Below, piece by piece: positions 8,799 to 17,931 of a DNA stretch of 64,000 nucleotides. The notes under the pieces were generated by a model. That model worked only from the letters and a program-made list of their open reading frames with translations. It made no database searches and had not been told where the DNA came from. This DNA is from Pseudomonas sivasensis. Its GTDB lineage: Bacteria > Pseudomonadota > Gammaproteobacteria > Pseudomonadales > Pseudomonadaceae. Both the position numbers and the translations under genes were made by a program. Location of the stretch: contig NZ_JAAOWU010000007.1 of the NCBI RefSeq assembly GCF_013778505.1, positions 124,001 to 188,000 of the forward strand, given 5' to 3'. Numbering within the stretch: position 1 is the first letter of the stretch; the number at the start of each line of letters is the position of its first letter.

Positions 8799-8814
8799 CT
8801 GTATGTTTGTACAG
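8799..8814. promoter_or_regulatory. LexA (SOS) box
   Basis: CTGTATGTTTGTACAG has the invariant CTGT-N8-ACAG arrangement of gamma-proteobacterial LexA operators, with an A/T-rich centre. It lies 23 bp before the GTG start at 8837, close enough to overlap the promoter of that gene. Confidence 0.82.
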
Positions 8815-8836
8815 CGATTGAATAGAGGGAACGCCC

Positions 8837-9172
8837 GTGGTGAATGTTGAACAACTGAAAAGCAGCGTCAATCGCATGTCCGCCGACGTCGTGCGCGACG
8901 CGGTGAACGAGCTGCGCCTCGATGGCTTGGTCACGGAAGGCAAGACGCCTTTTAACAAAGTGCATTTCAATACCTGCTTTGCGGAGATCGAAGCGTTGTT
9001 CCAGCGCGCCGGTTACCACAAGCAACTGGATGTGGTGGGTTATCAGGGCTTGCTCTACGCCTTGTACGATCCCGGTCGCTGGGAAGCGGTGGATGTGCTG
9101 CGTTGGCTCAAGGAATTCACCGAAGCGGCCAGTGCGTCGCCGATCCTGCGCACGCAATTAGCCAAAGCCTGA
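8837..9172 (+). CDS. small LexA-controlled protein of unknown function
   Basis: The 111-residue protein has no transmembrane segment or signal peptide. It is predicted mostly helical with motifs RMSADVVRDAVNELRLDGLVTEGKTPFNKVHFNTCFAEIEALFQ, written here only to locate the N-terminal half, and a C-terminal DPGRWEAVDVLRWLKEF. GTG at 8837 follows GAGGGA with good spacing; GTG at 8840 is the alternative. The CTGT-N8-ACAG box 23 bp upstream implies SOS induction. It may correspond to the uncharacterised LexA-regulon gene PA0922 described in P. aeruginosa; I recall that gene as SOS-induced but cannot align it here. Biochemical role unknown. Confidence 0.8.
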   Translation: MVNVEQLKSSVNRMSADVVRDAVNELRLDGLVTEGKTPFNKVHFNTCFAEIEALFQRAGYHKQLDVVGYQGLLYALYDPGRWEAVDVLRWLKEFTEAASASPILRTQLAKA

Positions 9173-9190
9173 GATCCGCCCTAGGCTCAA

Positions 9191-9207
9191 TCCCGCGTCG
9201 TGCGGGA
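9191..9207 (+). terminator. weak hairpin after the LexA-controlled gene
   Basis: A 6-bp stem TCCCGC/GCGGGA has a 5-nt loop. The T-run (9221-9226) begins 14 nt after the stem, which is too far for a classical terminator, so function is doubtful. Confidence 0.3.
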
Positions 9208-9245
9208 TAATGCCCATCGGTTTTTTCAAGGCTTCGAGCATCGGC

Positions 9246-10136
9246 ATGTCCACTTCCGGTTTTTCCGCGTCCCAACACCAAGCCAGCACTCTCTACTTGC
9301 CGCCAGGCCCTTGGGCGACCGTGCTCGATTGCCTGTGCGAGCACTTCCCGGCGATAAGCCGTGAGCACTGGCTGGACCGCATCGCCCGCGGGCGGGTATT
9401 GGATATCAAAGGCAGCCCCATCCAGCTGGACCTCGCCTACAAGGAAGGTCTGTGCATTTACTACTTCCGTGAAGTGCCGAACGAAAAGGTGATTCCGGTG
9501 CAGGAAACCATCCTGTACGCCGACGAGCACTTGGTGGTGGCGGATAAACCGCATTTCCTGCCCGTGACCCCGGCCGGAGAGTACGTCGAGCAAACCCTTC
9601 TGCGCCGCCTGATTCGCCGCCTGGATAATCCGTCGCTGGTACCCCTGCACCGTATCGACCGGCACACCGCCGGGCTGGTGCTGTTCTCGGCCAACCCCGC
9701 CAGCCGCTCGGCCTATCAGCAATTGTTCCCCAAGCGCCAGATCGATAAATTCTACGAAGCCATTGCCCCGGCCTTACCTGGTTTGACGTTCCCGTTGGTG
9801 CACAAAAGTCGCCTTGTGGACGGCGAACCCTTCTTCCGCATGCAGGAAGGCGAGGGTGCCAGCAACACCGAAACGGCGGTGGAGGTGCGGGAAAAAAATG
9901 GTGATCTATGGCGCTACGGCCTGTTTCCCGTGACCGGTAAGAAGCACCAACTGCGCGTGCACATGACCGCGCTGGGGGCGAGCATCTGCAATGACCCGTT
10001 CTACCCGGACGTGCTCAAGGATGCCGTCGACGATTACGCCAACCCGCTCAAGCTGCTGGCCCAGGGCGTACGGTTTATCGACCCGGTCACCGGCGAAGAG
10101 CGTCGTTTTCGCAGCCAGATCACCCTCGATTGGTAA
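9246..10136 (+). CDS. RluA-family pseudouridine synthase
   Basis: This cytoplasmic enzyme converts uridine to pseudouridine in RNA. The catalytic Asp is D138 in the family motif HRIDRHTAGLVLFS; DEHLVVADKPHFLPV (about 93-107) and KKHQLRVHM near residue 248 are also characteristic of RluA-type enzymes. The N-terminal part has HWLDRIARGRVLDIKG, similar to an S4-like module. I start at ATG 9246 (MSTSGFSASQ, 296 residues); ATG 9210 would add 12 residues and neither has a strong ribosome binding site. The rRNA or tRNA target cannot be assigned. It converges on the YgdI/YgdR-type lipoprotein gene across a shared hairpin. Confidence 0.87.
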   Translation: MSTSGFSASQHQASTLYLPPGPWATVLDCLCEHFPAISREHWLDRIARGRVLDIKGSPIQLDLAYKEGLCIYYFREVPNEKVIPVQETILYADEHLVVADKPHFLPVTPAGEYVEQTLLRRLIRRLDNPSLVPLHRIDRHTAGLVLFSANPASRSAYQQLFPKRQIDKFYEAIAPALPGLTFPLVHKSRLVDGEPFFRMQEGEGASNTETAVEVREKNGDLWRYGLFPVTGKKHQLRVHMTALGASICNDPFYPDVLKDAVDDYANPLKLLAQGVRFIDPVTGEERRFRSQITLDW

Positions 10137-10148
10137 CCCCCGGAAACG

Positions 10149-10175
10149 ACAAGGCCCGCGCGAGGCGGGCCTTGT
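10149..10175. terminator. bidirectional terminator-like hairpin
   Basis: An 11-bp perfect stem ACAAGGCCCGC/GCGGGCCTTGT with a 5-nt loop lies between two convergent genes. Neither strand has a long T tract, so it may work as a weak terminator or 3'-end stabiliser for both. Confidence 0.65.
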
Positions 10176-10191
10176 AGGCAAACGCTAAGAC

Positions 10192-10413
10192 TTACAGGTC
10201 TTTAACGGTGCGGACCTGATCTTTATTGATACGGGTCTGCTTGCCGTCCAGTTGTTCGAACTCGTAGAAGCCCGAATCCTTATCGAATTTAGGGGTGTCG
10301 ACGGCCTGGATTTCGCGACCGTCATTCAGGGTGATCACTGTCGGCGAAGCGCAACCGGCGAGGGTGGCGATGCCCAGTGCAAGCATGAGAGCGGCGATGG
10401 TCCGTTGAGTCAT
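10192..10413 (-). CDS. YgdI/YgdR-family small lipoprotein
   Basis: The 73-residue precursor has a short signal sequence and lipobox LAG-C21, so the mature protein should be lipid-anchored. The mature part (SPTVITLNDGREIQAVDTPKF through YEFEQLDGKQTRINKDQV) matches the SH3-like YgdI/YgdR domain. ATG at 10413 has GGAG about 9 nt upstream; a longer frame starting at 10497 adds 28 residues that would hide the signal peptide, so it was not chosen. No cellular function is established for this family. Confidence 0.85.
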   Translation of the reverse strand: MTQRTIAALMLALGIATLAGCASPTVITLNDGREIQAVDTPKFDKDSGFYEFEQLDGKQTRINKDQVRTVKDL

Positions 10414-10493
10414 GGGTTTGTCTCCGAGAGAATACTTTTTAATTGCTGACCTTGAGACGCGTAAGGCGTCGCCAAAGTTCCTTGTGCGAAAGT

Positions 10494-11096
10494 TCATTCT
10501 GACACGTCAGAGCTCGGCTGTAACAGCTCCGGCGTATTAAGGTTGGCCAGCCGTGGGTCATCCGCCGGGCACTCCAGCCCCACGCCGCCCAATTGCAGGA
10601 ATATCTTGCGCGGGCTTCGCTCGCCGGCTTGCCAGGCCTGTTCTACCTCGGTTTTGAGGTGTGTAGGGATGATGCAGATCAAGGGTTCCCAGAATTCGCC
10701 GTGGCGCACCATCACGGGCACCAATGGGTTTTGCCGCGCGGTCTCACGCAGGTCGGTCAGTAGGATCGCGTCGATAGCTGGCACATCGCACGGCAATATC
10801 AGCAGGTGCTCATGGCGCGCTGCGGCCAGCCCGGCGCGGATACCGGCGAGCGGGCCCGGAAAGTCCGGGCTGTCGTCGCTCACCAGCGTGTCGGCATAGG
10901 GCGCGTAGAGGTCCTGGTTGCGATTGCACGAGATGATCAGGTCATCCGTCAACGCTCGCACCAAGCGCTGTAGATGGGCGATCAATGGCTGGCCGCGCCA
11001 TGCCAACAGACCTTTGTCCTGGCCGCCCATGCGCTGGCCGCGCCCGCCGGATAACAGCAAAATCGAGCAGGGAAGGGGCGAAGAATCTAACGACAT
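10494..11096 (-). CDS. mobA: molybdenum cofactor guanylyltransferase MobA
   Basis: MobA transfers GMP from GTP to Mo-molybdopterin to make the guanine dinucleotide cofactor. The nucleotide-binding motif [18 protein letters not shown] lies near residues 13-30, and LPCDVPAI supplies the metal-binding Asp near residue 100. ATG at 11096 gives 200 residues, a usual MobA length. It is transcribed divergently from moaB and moeA, which belong to the same pathway, across a gap of 76 bp. Confidence 0.93.
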   Translation of the reverse strand: MSLDSSPLPCSILLLSGGRGQRMGGQDKGLLAWRGQPLIAHLQRLVRALTDDLIISCNRNQDLYAPYADTLVSDDSPDFPGPLAGIRAGLAAARHEHLLILPCDVPAIDAILLTDLRETARQNPLVPVMVRHGEFWEPLICIIPTHLKTEVEQAWQAGERSPRKIFLQLGGVGLECPADDPRLANLNTPELLQPSSDVSE

Positions 11097-11172
11097 AAAG
11101 GTTCCGCTGCGGCAGGTAAATAGGGGCCTGTGATATAACACCGGGCTGTTCCTCCGACAACCGGACCGTGCC

Positions 11173-11712
11173 ATGAAAGCCAAGGCTGATGCGCCCTTCG
11201 TACCCCTGAATATCGCTGTATTGACCGTCAGCGACACCCGCACCCTGGACACCGACACCTCGGGCCAGGTTTTCGTCGACCGCCTCACCGCCGCCGGGCA
11301 CAACCTGGCCGAGCGCGTACTGCTCAAGGACGACCTCTACAAGATCCGCGCCCAGGTTGCCCATTGGATTGCCGAAGACGTGGTGCAAGTGGTGCTGATC
11401 ACCGGCGGCACCGGTTTCACCGGCCGTGACAGCACCCCCGAAGCCGTGAGCTGCCTTCTCGACAAGCAGGTCGACGGCTTTGGCGAACTGTTCCGCCAGA
11501 TATCCGTGGCCGACATCGGCACCTCCACCGTGCAATCTCGTGCCCTGGCCGGCTTGGCCAATGGCACCCTGGTGTGCTGCCTGCCGGGTTCCACCAATGC
11601 GGTGCGCACGGGTTGGGACGGCATTCTTGCCGAGCAGTTGGACAACCGCCATCGCCCCTGCAACTTCGTCCCGCACCTGAAACAGGCCGCGCCTTGTGAA
11701 TCCCGTGGGTAA
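11173..11712 (+). CDS. moaB: molybdenum cofactor biosynthesis protein MoaB/MogA family
   Basis: The 179-residue protein is of the MoaB/Mog family, which adenylylates molybdopterin before metal insertion. The MPT-binding signature [18 protein letters not shown] is at about residues 76-93, and [15 protein letters not shown] follows near 139. It overlaps the start of moeA by 17 nt, so the two genes form one translation unit. Family membership is clear; whether it is catalytically active like MogA or inactive like E. coli MoaB is not decided by the sequence alone. Confidence 0.92.
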   Translation: MKAKADAPFVPLNIAVLTVSDTRTLDTDTSGQVFVDRLTAAGHNLAERVLLKDDLYKIRAQVAHWIAEDVVQVVLITGGTGFTGRDSTPEAVSCLLDKQVDGFGELFRQISVADIGTSTVQSRALAGLANGTLVCCLPGSTNAVRTGWDGILAEQLDNRHRPCNFVPHLKQAAPCESRG

Positions 11713-12922
11713 GCCTGGCAAGACCGGCGCGCTGATGCCCGTGGAAGAGGCGCTGCAGCACCTGTTGGCGCTGGCCGAAGCTGCGCCGATCCGTGAGCCG
11801 CACGCCTTGCCCCTGGCCGAGTGTGATGGCCGGGTATTGGCGCAGGATCTGGTCTCCACCCTCGACCTGCCTCCGTGGCCGAACAGTGCCATGGACGGTT
11901 ACGCGCTGCGCCTGGCGGACTGGACCGGTGAGCCGCTGGTGGTGAGCCAGCGCATCTTTGCCGGTCAGGCGCCTGAACCTCTGGCCGCGGGCACTTGCGC
12001 GCGCATCTTCACCGGCGCACCGGTGCCGCAAGGCGCCGATTGCGTGGAGATGCAGGAAAATGCCGTGGTTCACGCCGATGAGCGCGTGAGCTTTACCGAG
12101 CCCCTGCACGCCGACCAGAACATCCGCCCTCAAGGCCAGGAAACCACGGTCGGTGAACTCGTTTTGTCAGCCGGGACGCGCTTGGGCCCGATTGAGCTGG
12201 GCTTGGCTGCGTCCCTCGGCTGTGATCGTCTGAATGTAGTGCGCTGCCCGCGCGTGGCCGTGCTGTCCACCGGCGACGAGTTGATCGAACCCGGCTTGCC
12301 GCTGGGGCCCGGCCAGATCTACAACAGCAATCGTCGCGTGCTGTGCAGTTGGCTTTCACGCATGGGCTGTGAAGTGATCGACGCCGGGATCCTGCCGGAT
12401 GACTTGGAACAGACCCGCACGCGATTGGCGGGCCTGGGCAGTGTCGACCTGATCCTGTCCACCGGTGGCGTGTCGGTAGGTGAAGCGGACTTCCTTGGCA
12501 TCGCCCTGCGTGAAGAAGGCGAACTGGCCCTGTGGAAGCTCGCGATCAAACCTGGCAAGCCACTGACGGTCGGGCATTTCCGTGGCGTGCCGGTGATCGG
12601 CCTGCCGGGTAACCCGGCCTCGACCCTGGTGACTTTCGCACTCTTGGCGCGCCCCTACATTCTGCGTCGCCAAGGTGTGGCCGACGTGGAGCCGTTGCGG
12701 TTCGAAGTCCCGGTGGGATTCGTCTGGCCGAAACCGGGCAATCGTCGCGAGTATCTGCGCGGGCGCATCGAGCAGGGCAAGGCGATCATCTACCGTAACC
12801 AAAGCTCTGGCGTGCTGCGCAGCGCGGCGTGGGCTGAGGGGTTTGTGGAGGTGTTGGAAGGGACGACGCTGGCACTCGGTGATCGGGTTAATTTCATCCC
12901 GCTGAGCGAAGTCCTGAACTGA
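11696..12922 (+). CDS. moeA: molybdopterin molybdenumtransferase MoeA
   Basis: MoeA inserts molybdate into adenylylated molybdopterin. The 408 residues show PWPNSAMDGYAL (about 60-71), the gephyrin-type domain with VLSTGDELIEPG (about 190-201) and LSTGGVSVGEADF (about 255-267), and LPGNPAS in the substrate loop, with domain IV at the C-terminus. The start is GTG at 11696 inside the end of moaB; an ATG at 11735 would shorten it by 13 residues and neither has a good ribosome binding site, which fits coupling to moaB. A REPIN follows directly. Confidence 0.92.
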   Translation: MNPVGKPGKTGALMPVEEALQHLLALAEAAPIREPHALPLAECDGRVLAQDLVSTLDLPPWPNSAMDGYALRLADWTGEPLVVSQRIFAGQAPEPLAAGTCARIFTGAPVPQGADCVEMQENAVVHADERVSFTEPLHADQNIRPQGQETTVGELVLSAGTRLGPIELGLAASLGCDRLNVVRCPRVAVLSTGDELIEPGLPLGPGQIYNSNRRVLCSWLSRMGCEVIDAGILPDDLEQTRTRLAGLGSVDLILSTGGVSVGEADFLGIALREEGELALWKLAIKPGKPLTVGHFRGVPVIGLPGNPASTLVTFALLARPYILRRQGVADVEPLRFEVPVGFVWPKPGNRREYLRGRIEQGKAIIYRNQSSGVLRSAAWAEGFVEVLEGTTLALGDRVNFIPLSEVLN

Positions 12923-12929
12923 ACACAAC

Positions 12930-13030
12930 TCCAAATGGGAGAGGGGGCTTGCCCCCGATAGCGGTGCTTCAGCCACACATCAGGTGACTGACACTCTGCC
13001 ATCGGGGGCAAGCCCCCTCCCACATTTGGA
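12930..13030. repeat. REPIN, inward-facing
   Basis: Two inverted GTGGGAGGGGGCTTGC-type palindromes flank a short spacer, the left copy with a small indel (AATGGGAGAGGGGGC). The outer TCCAAAT/ATTTGGA ends are also inverted copies. The element fills the convergent gap between moeA and the flhB-like gene. Confidence 0.9.
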
Positions 13031-13051
13031 CCTTTGTGTGCCTGTGGTTAT

Positions 13052-13381
13052 TCAGTAGTCGTCGCCACGCTCCGTGACGTCCCGCTCCACAGGCCGCGCA
13101 TCCGGGTCATAGCCCACCGGGAACTTGCCCTTCAAGGTCCAGGCAAACGCAATGATCTCCGCGATGGTGCGGTACAACTCCTCTGGAATGCTGTCGCCCA
13201 GTTCCATGCGCGCCAGCAGCTTTACCAGCTCGGCGTTTTCATAGATCGGCACTTCATTTTCCCGCGCCAACTTGAGGATGGCTTCGGCCAGGGCATCGTC
13301 GCCCTTGGCGGTCAGGGTCGGCGCTTGCTGGCCGTCGTACTTGAGGGCAATCGCCTGGCGCGGTGGGTTGGTGTTCTTCAT
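13052..13381 (-). CDS. FlhB C-terminal-domain-like protein (FhlB/FlhB2)
   Basis: The 109 residues match only the cytoplasmic C-terminal domain of FlhB/YscU: IALKYDGQQAPTLTAKGDDALAEAILKLARENEVPIYENAELVKLL then GDSIPEELYRTIAEIIAFAW. The export channel helices are absent, and the autocleavage motif NPTH is replaced by NPPRQ, so self-cleavage is not expected. Such free FlhB-C paralogues are common near fliK-like genes and can substitute for the native domain in some species. ATG overlaps the stop of the fliK-like gene by 4 nt, giving a coupled pair. Confidence 0.85.
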   Translation of the reverse strand: MKNTNPPRQAIALKYDGQQAPTLTAKGDDALAEAILKLARENEVPIYENAELVKLLARMELGDSIPEELYRTIAEIIAFAWTLKGKFPVGYDPDARPVERDVTERGDDY

Positions 13382-14955
13382 GCGGTTTCATCCACCCAGC
13401 GTTGCTCCAGTCCGGTTTTCGGCCCGCGTGGTGGCGTACCCAGGTGGCAATCGAGGTCGCCGACGTTGATGCCCGAAGTCACCAGCCGCTCGCGCAAGTT
13501 GCCCAAATGGCTTTCGATCAGGCTGGCGGTGAACGGGCGTGTTGCCCACAGTTGGCTCGACAGTTTGCCCTGGGTCAGTTGTGCCTGGACCTGCAACGGC
13601 CCCAGCGGCTCCATATCGAATGCCAGCTCGACGCGCCATAGCATTTGCTTGGGGTCCTTGCGGTCTTTGCGTTCGGGCTGGTCTTTGTCTGGCGCCGGTT
13701 CTTCGCGCTGGAACTTGACCTGCAACGGCACGATGTCCTGCAGCGTGCGCATAGGGATTTCCAACTGCCAGGTGGTTTGCAGGCGGCCATCGGCGGTGGT
13801 GCCGGTCTGTTCCAGACTCGACAGTTGGTGGCTCTGTAACCTGGAAATGGCCCCGGCTGCCAGACGCAGCAGGTTTTCCAGGTCGCCTTCGCCTTCAAGC
13901 TTCGCCATCAGCCGCTCGGGCAGTGGAAAGCTGACCGGTGCCTGCCGCGCGCTGACTTGGCCCAGCGTGTTCAGTGGGCTGCGCACAAAATTGGGCAATA
14001 CCTGGGCCAGCGTGTTGGCCGCAAGAATGGCGTTGAGGTTGGTACTGGCGGGCAGGGCGGGCAATAAGTCCGCGACAAGGCGCAGCAGTGCGCCCTTCAT
14101 GTCCAGTGGTGGTATTTGTGGATTCTGTCCTGCGAGTAATTTGGCCTCCAGAAAGGCGCCGCTGTTCTGAATCACTTGAGCCAGGACTTTGGGGTTACTG
14201 ACCTGTGCCAGATCGGGCAGCGCCGCGAGCAAACGGTCGGCGGCGGCGCGCAGGTCGGCGGAGGTGCTATCGCCACGGGGCAGGTTTTGCAGGGCAGTGA
14301 ACACCGCATCCAGGGAGCCCTGGCGACTTTGCTGGGTCGACAGTTGCTGGGTGACCGCCAATTGATCCTTGAGCCCGCTCAGCGGCACAAAATTCAAGGT
14401 CTGCGCGTTCTGCACCACGGCGCTGAGCAGGCTGCCTACGCGCAACGGCTGTGGGCTTTCCACCGTCAGTGTCGCGCCGGCCAAGACGTTATTCAGCACT
14501 GTCACCAGCGAACGATAGATCGCCGGTTGCGCCGTGCCCTGTGGCAGCATCTGAGTGGTCAGTACCTTGGCTTGCAACAACGTACCTTCCGGGACTTTGG
14601 CGGTATCGATGCGGGTGAGGGCGGCGACGTTGGCACTCAAAGCCTGTTGCAGGCTGAGGGTCAGATTGCCCGCTGGCGTCTGGCTCACCGCCACATTGCT
14701 GCCTAAGGGTAATGGCTGCGCGCTGCTGGCCTGCACCAGCGTCTGGCGGCCGCCGTCCAAGGTCAGCTTGAGCAGCAACTGAAAGGCTTCACCGCCTTGT
14801 TTAAGGGCGATGACTTCGGCATTCGCGGTTTTCCCAGGGTCGATCAGCCCAATCTGCGGCTCCAGCAGTTTCAGCAGTGCTCCAGGCGCAGGCGCGGAGC
14901 TTTGCCCGGCTGCCGGGGTGGGAGGAAGCGTAGGAAGGTTGATCTCGCCGGTCAT
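13378..14955 (-). CDS. fliK: FliK-type flagellar hook-length control protein
   Basis: The 525-residue protein is rich in Gln, Leu, Ala and Pro over a long low-complexity N-terminal region (with ALLKLLEPQIGLIDPGK and repeated LQQ/TQQ stretches) and ends in a compact domain with MEPLGPLQVQAQLTQGKLSSQLWATRPFTASLIESHLGNLRERL, listed only to locate the FliK_C/Flg_hook motif at about residues 425-470. This architecture fits proteins that measure hook or needle length and switch export specificity. ATG at 14955 (MTGEINLP) is preferred; ATGs at 14964 and 15006 are alternatives. It is coupled to the FlhB-C-like gene. A second, canonical fliK may exist elsewhere, so this may be a paralogue. Confidence 0.8.
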   Translation of the reverse strand: MTGEINLPTLPPTPAAGQSSAPAPGALLKLLEPQIGLIDPGKTANAEVIALKQGGEAFQLLLKLTLDGGRQTLVQASSAQPLPLGSNVAVSQTPAGNLTLSLQQALSANVAALTRIDTAKVPEGTLLQAKVLTTQMLPQGTAQPAIYRSLVTVLNNVLAGATLTVESPQPLRVGSLLSAVVQNAQTLNFVPLSGLKDQLAVTQQLSTQQSRQGSLDAVFTALQNLPRGDSTSADLRAAADRLLAALPDLAQVSNPKVLAQVIQNSGAFLEAKLLAGQNPQIPPLDMKGALLRLVADLLPALPASTNLNAILAANTLAQVLPNFVRSPLNTLGQVSARQAPVSFPLPERLMAKLEGEGDLENLLRLAAGAISRLQSHQLSSLEQTGTTADGRLQTTWQLEIPMRTLQDIVPLQVKFQREEPAPDKDQPERKDRKDPKQMLWRVELAFDMEPLGPLQVQAQLTQGKLSSQLWATRPFTASLIESHLGNLRERLVTSGINVGDLDCHLGTPPRGPKTGLEQRWVDETA

Positions 14956-15155
14956 CGTGCGCATCGTCTCTGGGGAAATTGCCCTCTTTAGCGTAGGGCA
15001 TCGCATGTATAATGCCGCCCGTCTGCAAAGAGAGCGCTAAAAACCTCACAACTATTTGATCCAGCTCTCTAAAATCGGTCGCCAAAGCCGTTATTGTGCT
15101 TCTTTCTATAACGGCCGCTGCACCGCCGACTTGAACCGTAAAGGCCCGCGATCTC

Positions 15156-15791
15156 TTGACCAGCCCTCTTCTTGAAGCCGTAGCGCTCTCCTGTGAACGC
15201 GACTTGCGCCTGCTGTTCGAGCACCTCGACCTGCGTGTGGCGGGTGGCGATATGGTGCAGATCAGCGGTCCCAACGGCAGCGGCAAAACCAGTTTGCTGC
15301 GCCTGCTGGCCGGGTTGATGCAACCCACGGCCGGTGAAGTGCGGCTTAACGGCAAGCCCCTCAACGAACAGCGCACCGAGCTTGCACGCAACTTGATCTG
15401 GATCGGCCACGCCGCCGGCATCAAGGACGTGCTCACTGCCGAAGAAAACCTCAGCTGGCTCAGCGCCCTGCACCATCCTGCTTCCCGCGATGCCATCTGG
15501 CAGGCCCTGGCCGCTGTGGGCCTCAAGGGTTTCGAAGACGTTCCCTGTCACACCCTGTCCGCCGGCCAGCAGCGCCGCGTGGCCCTGGCGCGGCTCTACC
15601 TGCCTGGTCCGCCGCTGTGGATTCTCGACGAACCCTTCACCGCCCTCGACAAGCAAGGCGTCGCCCAGTTGGAAGAACACCTGGCGCGGCATTGCGAGCA
15701 GGGCGGAACCGTCTTGCTCACCACCCACCACACCCTGGCGCGCATGCCCGCCGGTTACCGCGACCTTGATCTGGGCCGGTGGTCGGCATGA
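15156..15791 (+). CDS. ccmA: heme exporter ATP-binding subunit CcmA
   Basis: CcmA is the ATPase of the CcmABCD complex that releases holo-CcmE during cytochrome c maturation. The 211 residues show Walker [10 protein letters not shown] (about 38-46), the ABC signature [16 protein letters not shown] (about 133-148) and Walker [13 protein letters not shown], then a switch His in TTHH. Start is TTG at 15156; AAAGG lies about 12 nt upstream. A TATAAT-like hexamer at 15008-15013 and an 8-bp inverted repeat (15087-15094/15108-15115) lie in the 200-bp gap to fliK, but no -35 is convincing. It is the first gene of the ccm operon and overlaps ccmB by 4 nt. Confidence 0.94.
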   Translation: MTSPLLEAVALSCERDLRLLFEHLDLRVAGGDMVQISGPNGSGKTSLLRLLAGLMQPTAGEVRLNGKPLNEQRTELARNLIWIGHAAGIKDVLTAEENLSWLSALHHPASRDAIWQALAAVGLKGFEDVPCHTLSAGQQRRVALARLYLPGPPLWILDEPFTALDKQGVAQLEEHLARHCEQGGTVLLTTHHTLARMPAGYRDLDLGRWSA

Positions 15792-16456
15792 GTGTCTTCG
15801 CCCTGCTGGTCGCCCGCGAAGCACGGCTGTTGTGCCGTCGCCCGGCTGAATTGGCCAACCCGCTGGTGTTCTTTGCCATCGTGATTGCGCTGTTCCCGCT
15901 GGCGGTCGGTCCCGAGACTAAACTGTTGCAAACCTTGTCGCCGGGGCTGGTGTGGGTGGCGGCGCTTTTATCGGTTCTGCTCTCGCTGGACGGGCTGTTT
16001 CGCAGTGATTTCGAAGACGGTTCCCTGGAACAGTGGGTCCTTTCGTCGCACCCTCTGCCACTTCTGGTACTGGCCAAGGTGCTGGCACACTGGGCTTTTT
16101 CCGGCCTCGCGCTAGTCTTGCTCTCGCCGCTGTTGGCGATGATGCTGGGCTTGCCCGTCGAGTGCCTGCCGGTATTGCTTTTGTCCTTGTTACTCGGCAC
16201 GCCAGTGCTCAGCCTGTTAGGGGCCGTGGGCGCAGCGTTGACCGTCGGTTTGAAGCGTGGTGGCCTGCTACTGGCCCTGTTGATTCTGCCGTTGTACATC
16301 CCGGTACTGATCCTTGGCAGCGGCGCTTTGCAGGCTGCGCTCATGGGCATGCCGGCGACCGGTTACCTCCTGTGGCTTGGTAGCCTGACCGCCCTGGCGG
16401 TAACCCTGACACCCTTTGCTATAGCCGCCGGCCTGAAGATCAGCGTCGGCGAATAA
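15788..16456 (+). CDS. ccmB: heme exporter membrane subunit CcmB
   Basis: The 222-residue integral membrane protein has about six transmembrane segments and the CcmB motifs [24 protein letters not shown] near the N-terminus, [14 protein letters not shown] around residue 82 and [24 protein letters not shown]. It is the permease half paired with CcmA. ATG at 15788 overlaps the ccmA stop (ATGA), so translation is coupled. A 91-bp gap follows before ccmC. Confidence 0.94.
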   Translation: MSVFALLVAREARLLCRRPAELANPLVFFAIVIALFPLAVGPETKLLQTLSPGLVWVAALLSVLLSLDGLFRSDFEDGSLEQWVLSSHPLPLLVLAKVLAHWAFSGLALVLLSPLLAMMLGLPVECLPVLLLSLLLGTPVLSLLGAVGAALTVGLKRGGLLLALLILPLYIPVLILGSGALQAALMGMPATGYLLWLGSLTALAVTLTPFAIAAGLKISVGE

Positions 16457-16547
16457 TGAGGTCTGACCCAGCGACATTGTCAGCTCTTCAACATAAGAAA
16501 GACCCTACGCCTCTCGCAATGACGAGAAGCAATCGTGAGAAACAGCA

Positions 16548-17303
16548 ATGAACTGGACCTGGTTTCACAAGCTCGGCTCGCCCAAATGGTTCTACGGCAT
16601 CAGTGGCAAACTGCTGCCTTGGTTCAGCAGCGCCGCCGTGTTGCTGATCGGCATCGGCCTGGTCTGGGGCCTGGCCTTCGCGCCGCCGGACTACCAGCAA
16701 GGCAACAGCTTTCGCATCATCTATATCCACGTACCCGCCGCGATGCTGGCCCAGTCCTGTTACGTGATGCTCGCGGTGTGCGGCGTTGTCGGCCTGGTGT
16801 GGAAGATGAAGTTGGCCGACGTTGCCCTGCAATGCGCCGCGCCCATCGGCGCGTGGATGACCGCCGTGGCGCTGGTCACCGGCGCGATCTGGGGCAAACC
16901 CACCTGGGGCTCGTGGTGGGTGTGGGATGCGCGACTAACGTCCATGTTGATCCTGCTGTTCCTGTACTTCGGTCTGATTGCGTTGGGCAACGCGATCAGC
17001 AATCGTGACAGCGCCGCCAAGGCCTGCGCGGTGCTGGCGATTGTCGGCGTGATCAACATCCCGATCATCAAATACTCGGTGGAGTGGTGGAACACCCTGC
17101 ACCAGGGCGCCACCTTCACCCTCACCGAAAAACCGGCGATGCCCGTGGAAATGTGGGCACCGCTGCTGTTGATGGTGCTGGGCTTCTACTGTTTCTTCGG
17201 TGCCGTGCTGCTGATGCGCATGCGCCTCGAAGTGCTCAAGCGTGAAGCCCGCGCCAGTTGGGTCAAGGCCGAAGTGCAAAGCAGCCTGGGAGCGCGCGGA
17301 TGA
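16548..17303 (+). CDS. ccmC: heme-handling protein CcmC
   Basis: CcmC attaches heme to the chaperone CcmE at the periplasmic face of the inner membrane. The 251 residues carry six predicted transmembrane segments and the tryptophan-rich WWD motif [16 protein letters not shown] (about 122-137). Conserved heme-ligand histidines occur in IYIHVPAAM (about 62) and in the loop [12 protein letters not shown] (about 185). It overlaps ccmD by 4 nt. Confidence 0.95.
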   Translation: MNWTWFHKLGSPKWFYGISGKLLPWFSSAAVLLIGIGLVWGLAFAPPDYQQGNSFRIIYIHVPAAMLAQSCYVMLAVCGVVGLVWKMKLADVALQCAAPIGAWMTAVALVTGAIWGKPTWGSWWVWDARLTSMLILLFLYFGLIALGNAISNRDSAAKACAVLAIVGVINIPIIKYSVEWWNTLHQGATFTLTEKPAMPVEMWAPLLLMVLGFYCFFGAVLLMRMRLEVLKREARASWVKAEVQSSLGARG

Positions 17304-17476
17304 GTTTTGCTTCTTTCAGTGATTTTCTCGCCATGGGCCACCACGGCCTCTATGTCTGGACGGCCTATGGCATCTGCCTGGCGGTGCTGGCCCTCAACGT
17401 CGCCGCGCCGATCCTGGCCCGCAAGCGTTACCTGCAACAAGAGGCGCGTCGTCTGCGCCGGGAGACCGAAAAGTGA
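17300..17476 (+). CDS. ccmD: heme exporter protein CcmD
   Basis: The 58-residue protein has one transmembrane helix and a basic C-terminal tail, the standard CcmD build: [22 protein letters not shown] followed by [15 protein letters not shown]. CcmD helps CcmABC release holo-CcmE. Start ATG overlaps the ccmC stop by 4 nt and its own stop overlaps the ccmE start by 4 nt. Confidence 0.92.
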   Translation: MSFASFSDFLAMGHHGLYVWTAYGICLAVLALNVAAPILARKRYLQQEARRLRRETEK

Positions 17477-17928
17477 ATCCGCTGCGTAGAAAACGTCTGA
17501 TGATCATCCTCGCCATCATGGCCGGCGTCGGCATTGCCGTGGCCCTGGCCTTGAGCGCGCTGCAACAGAACATCAACCTGTTCTACACCCCGACCCAGAT
17601 CGCCAATGGCGAAGCACCGGTTGATACCCGCATCCGCGCCGGTGGCATGGTGGAGAAGGGCTCGTTGAAACGTTCCGGCGATTCCCTCGACGTGACCTTC
17701 GTGGTTACCGACTTCAATAAGGCCGTGACCATCACCTACCGTGGCATCCTCCCGGACCTGTTCCGCGAAGGCCAGGGCATCGTCGCCCTGGGCAAACTCA
17801 ACGCTGACGGCGTGGTGGTGGCCGATGAAGTGCTGGCCAAGCACGACGAAAAATACATGCCGCCGGAAGTCACCAAGGCGTTGAAAGAAAGCGGCCAATC
17901 GGCACCAACCCCAGCGAAGGAGGGCTAA
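17473..17928 (+). CDS. ccmE: periplasmic heme chaperone CcmE
   Basis: CcmE carries heme covalently on a histidine before passing it to CcmF. The 151-residue protein has an N-terminal signal anchor (residues 9-30), a beta-barrel OB-like domain, and H124 followed by Y128 in [13 protein letters not shown], the known heme attachment site and ligand. Start is GTG at 17473, overlapping ccmD by 4 nt. ccmF follows within a few nucleotides. Confidence 0.95.
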   Translation: MNPLRRKRLMIILAIMAGVGIAVALALSALQQNINLFYTPTQIANGEAPVDTRIRAGGMVEKGSLKRSGDSLDVTFVVTDFNKAVTITYRGILPDLFREGQGIVALGKLNADGVVVADEVLAKHDEKYMPPEVTKALKESGQSAPTPAKEG

Positions 17929-17931
17929 GTG

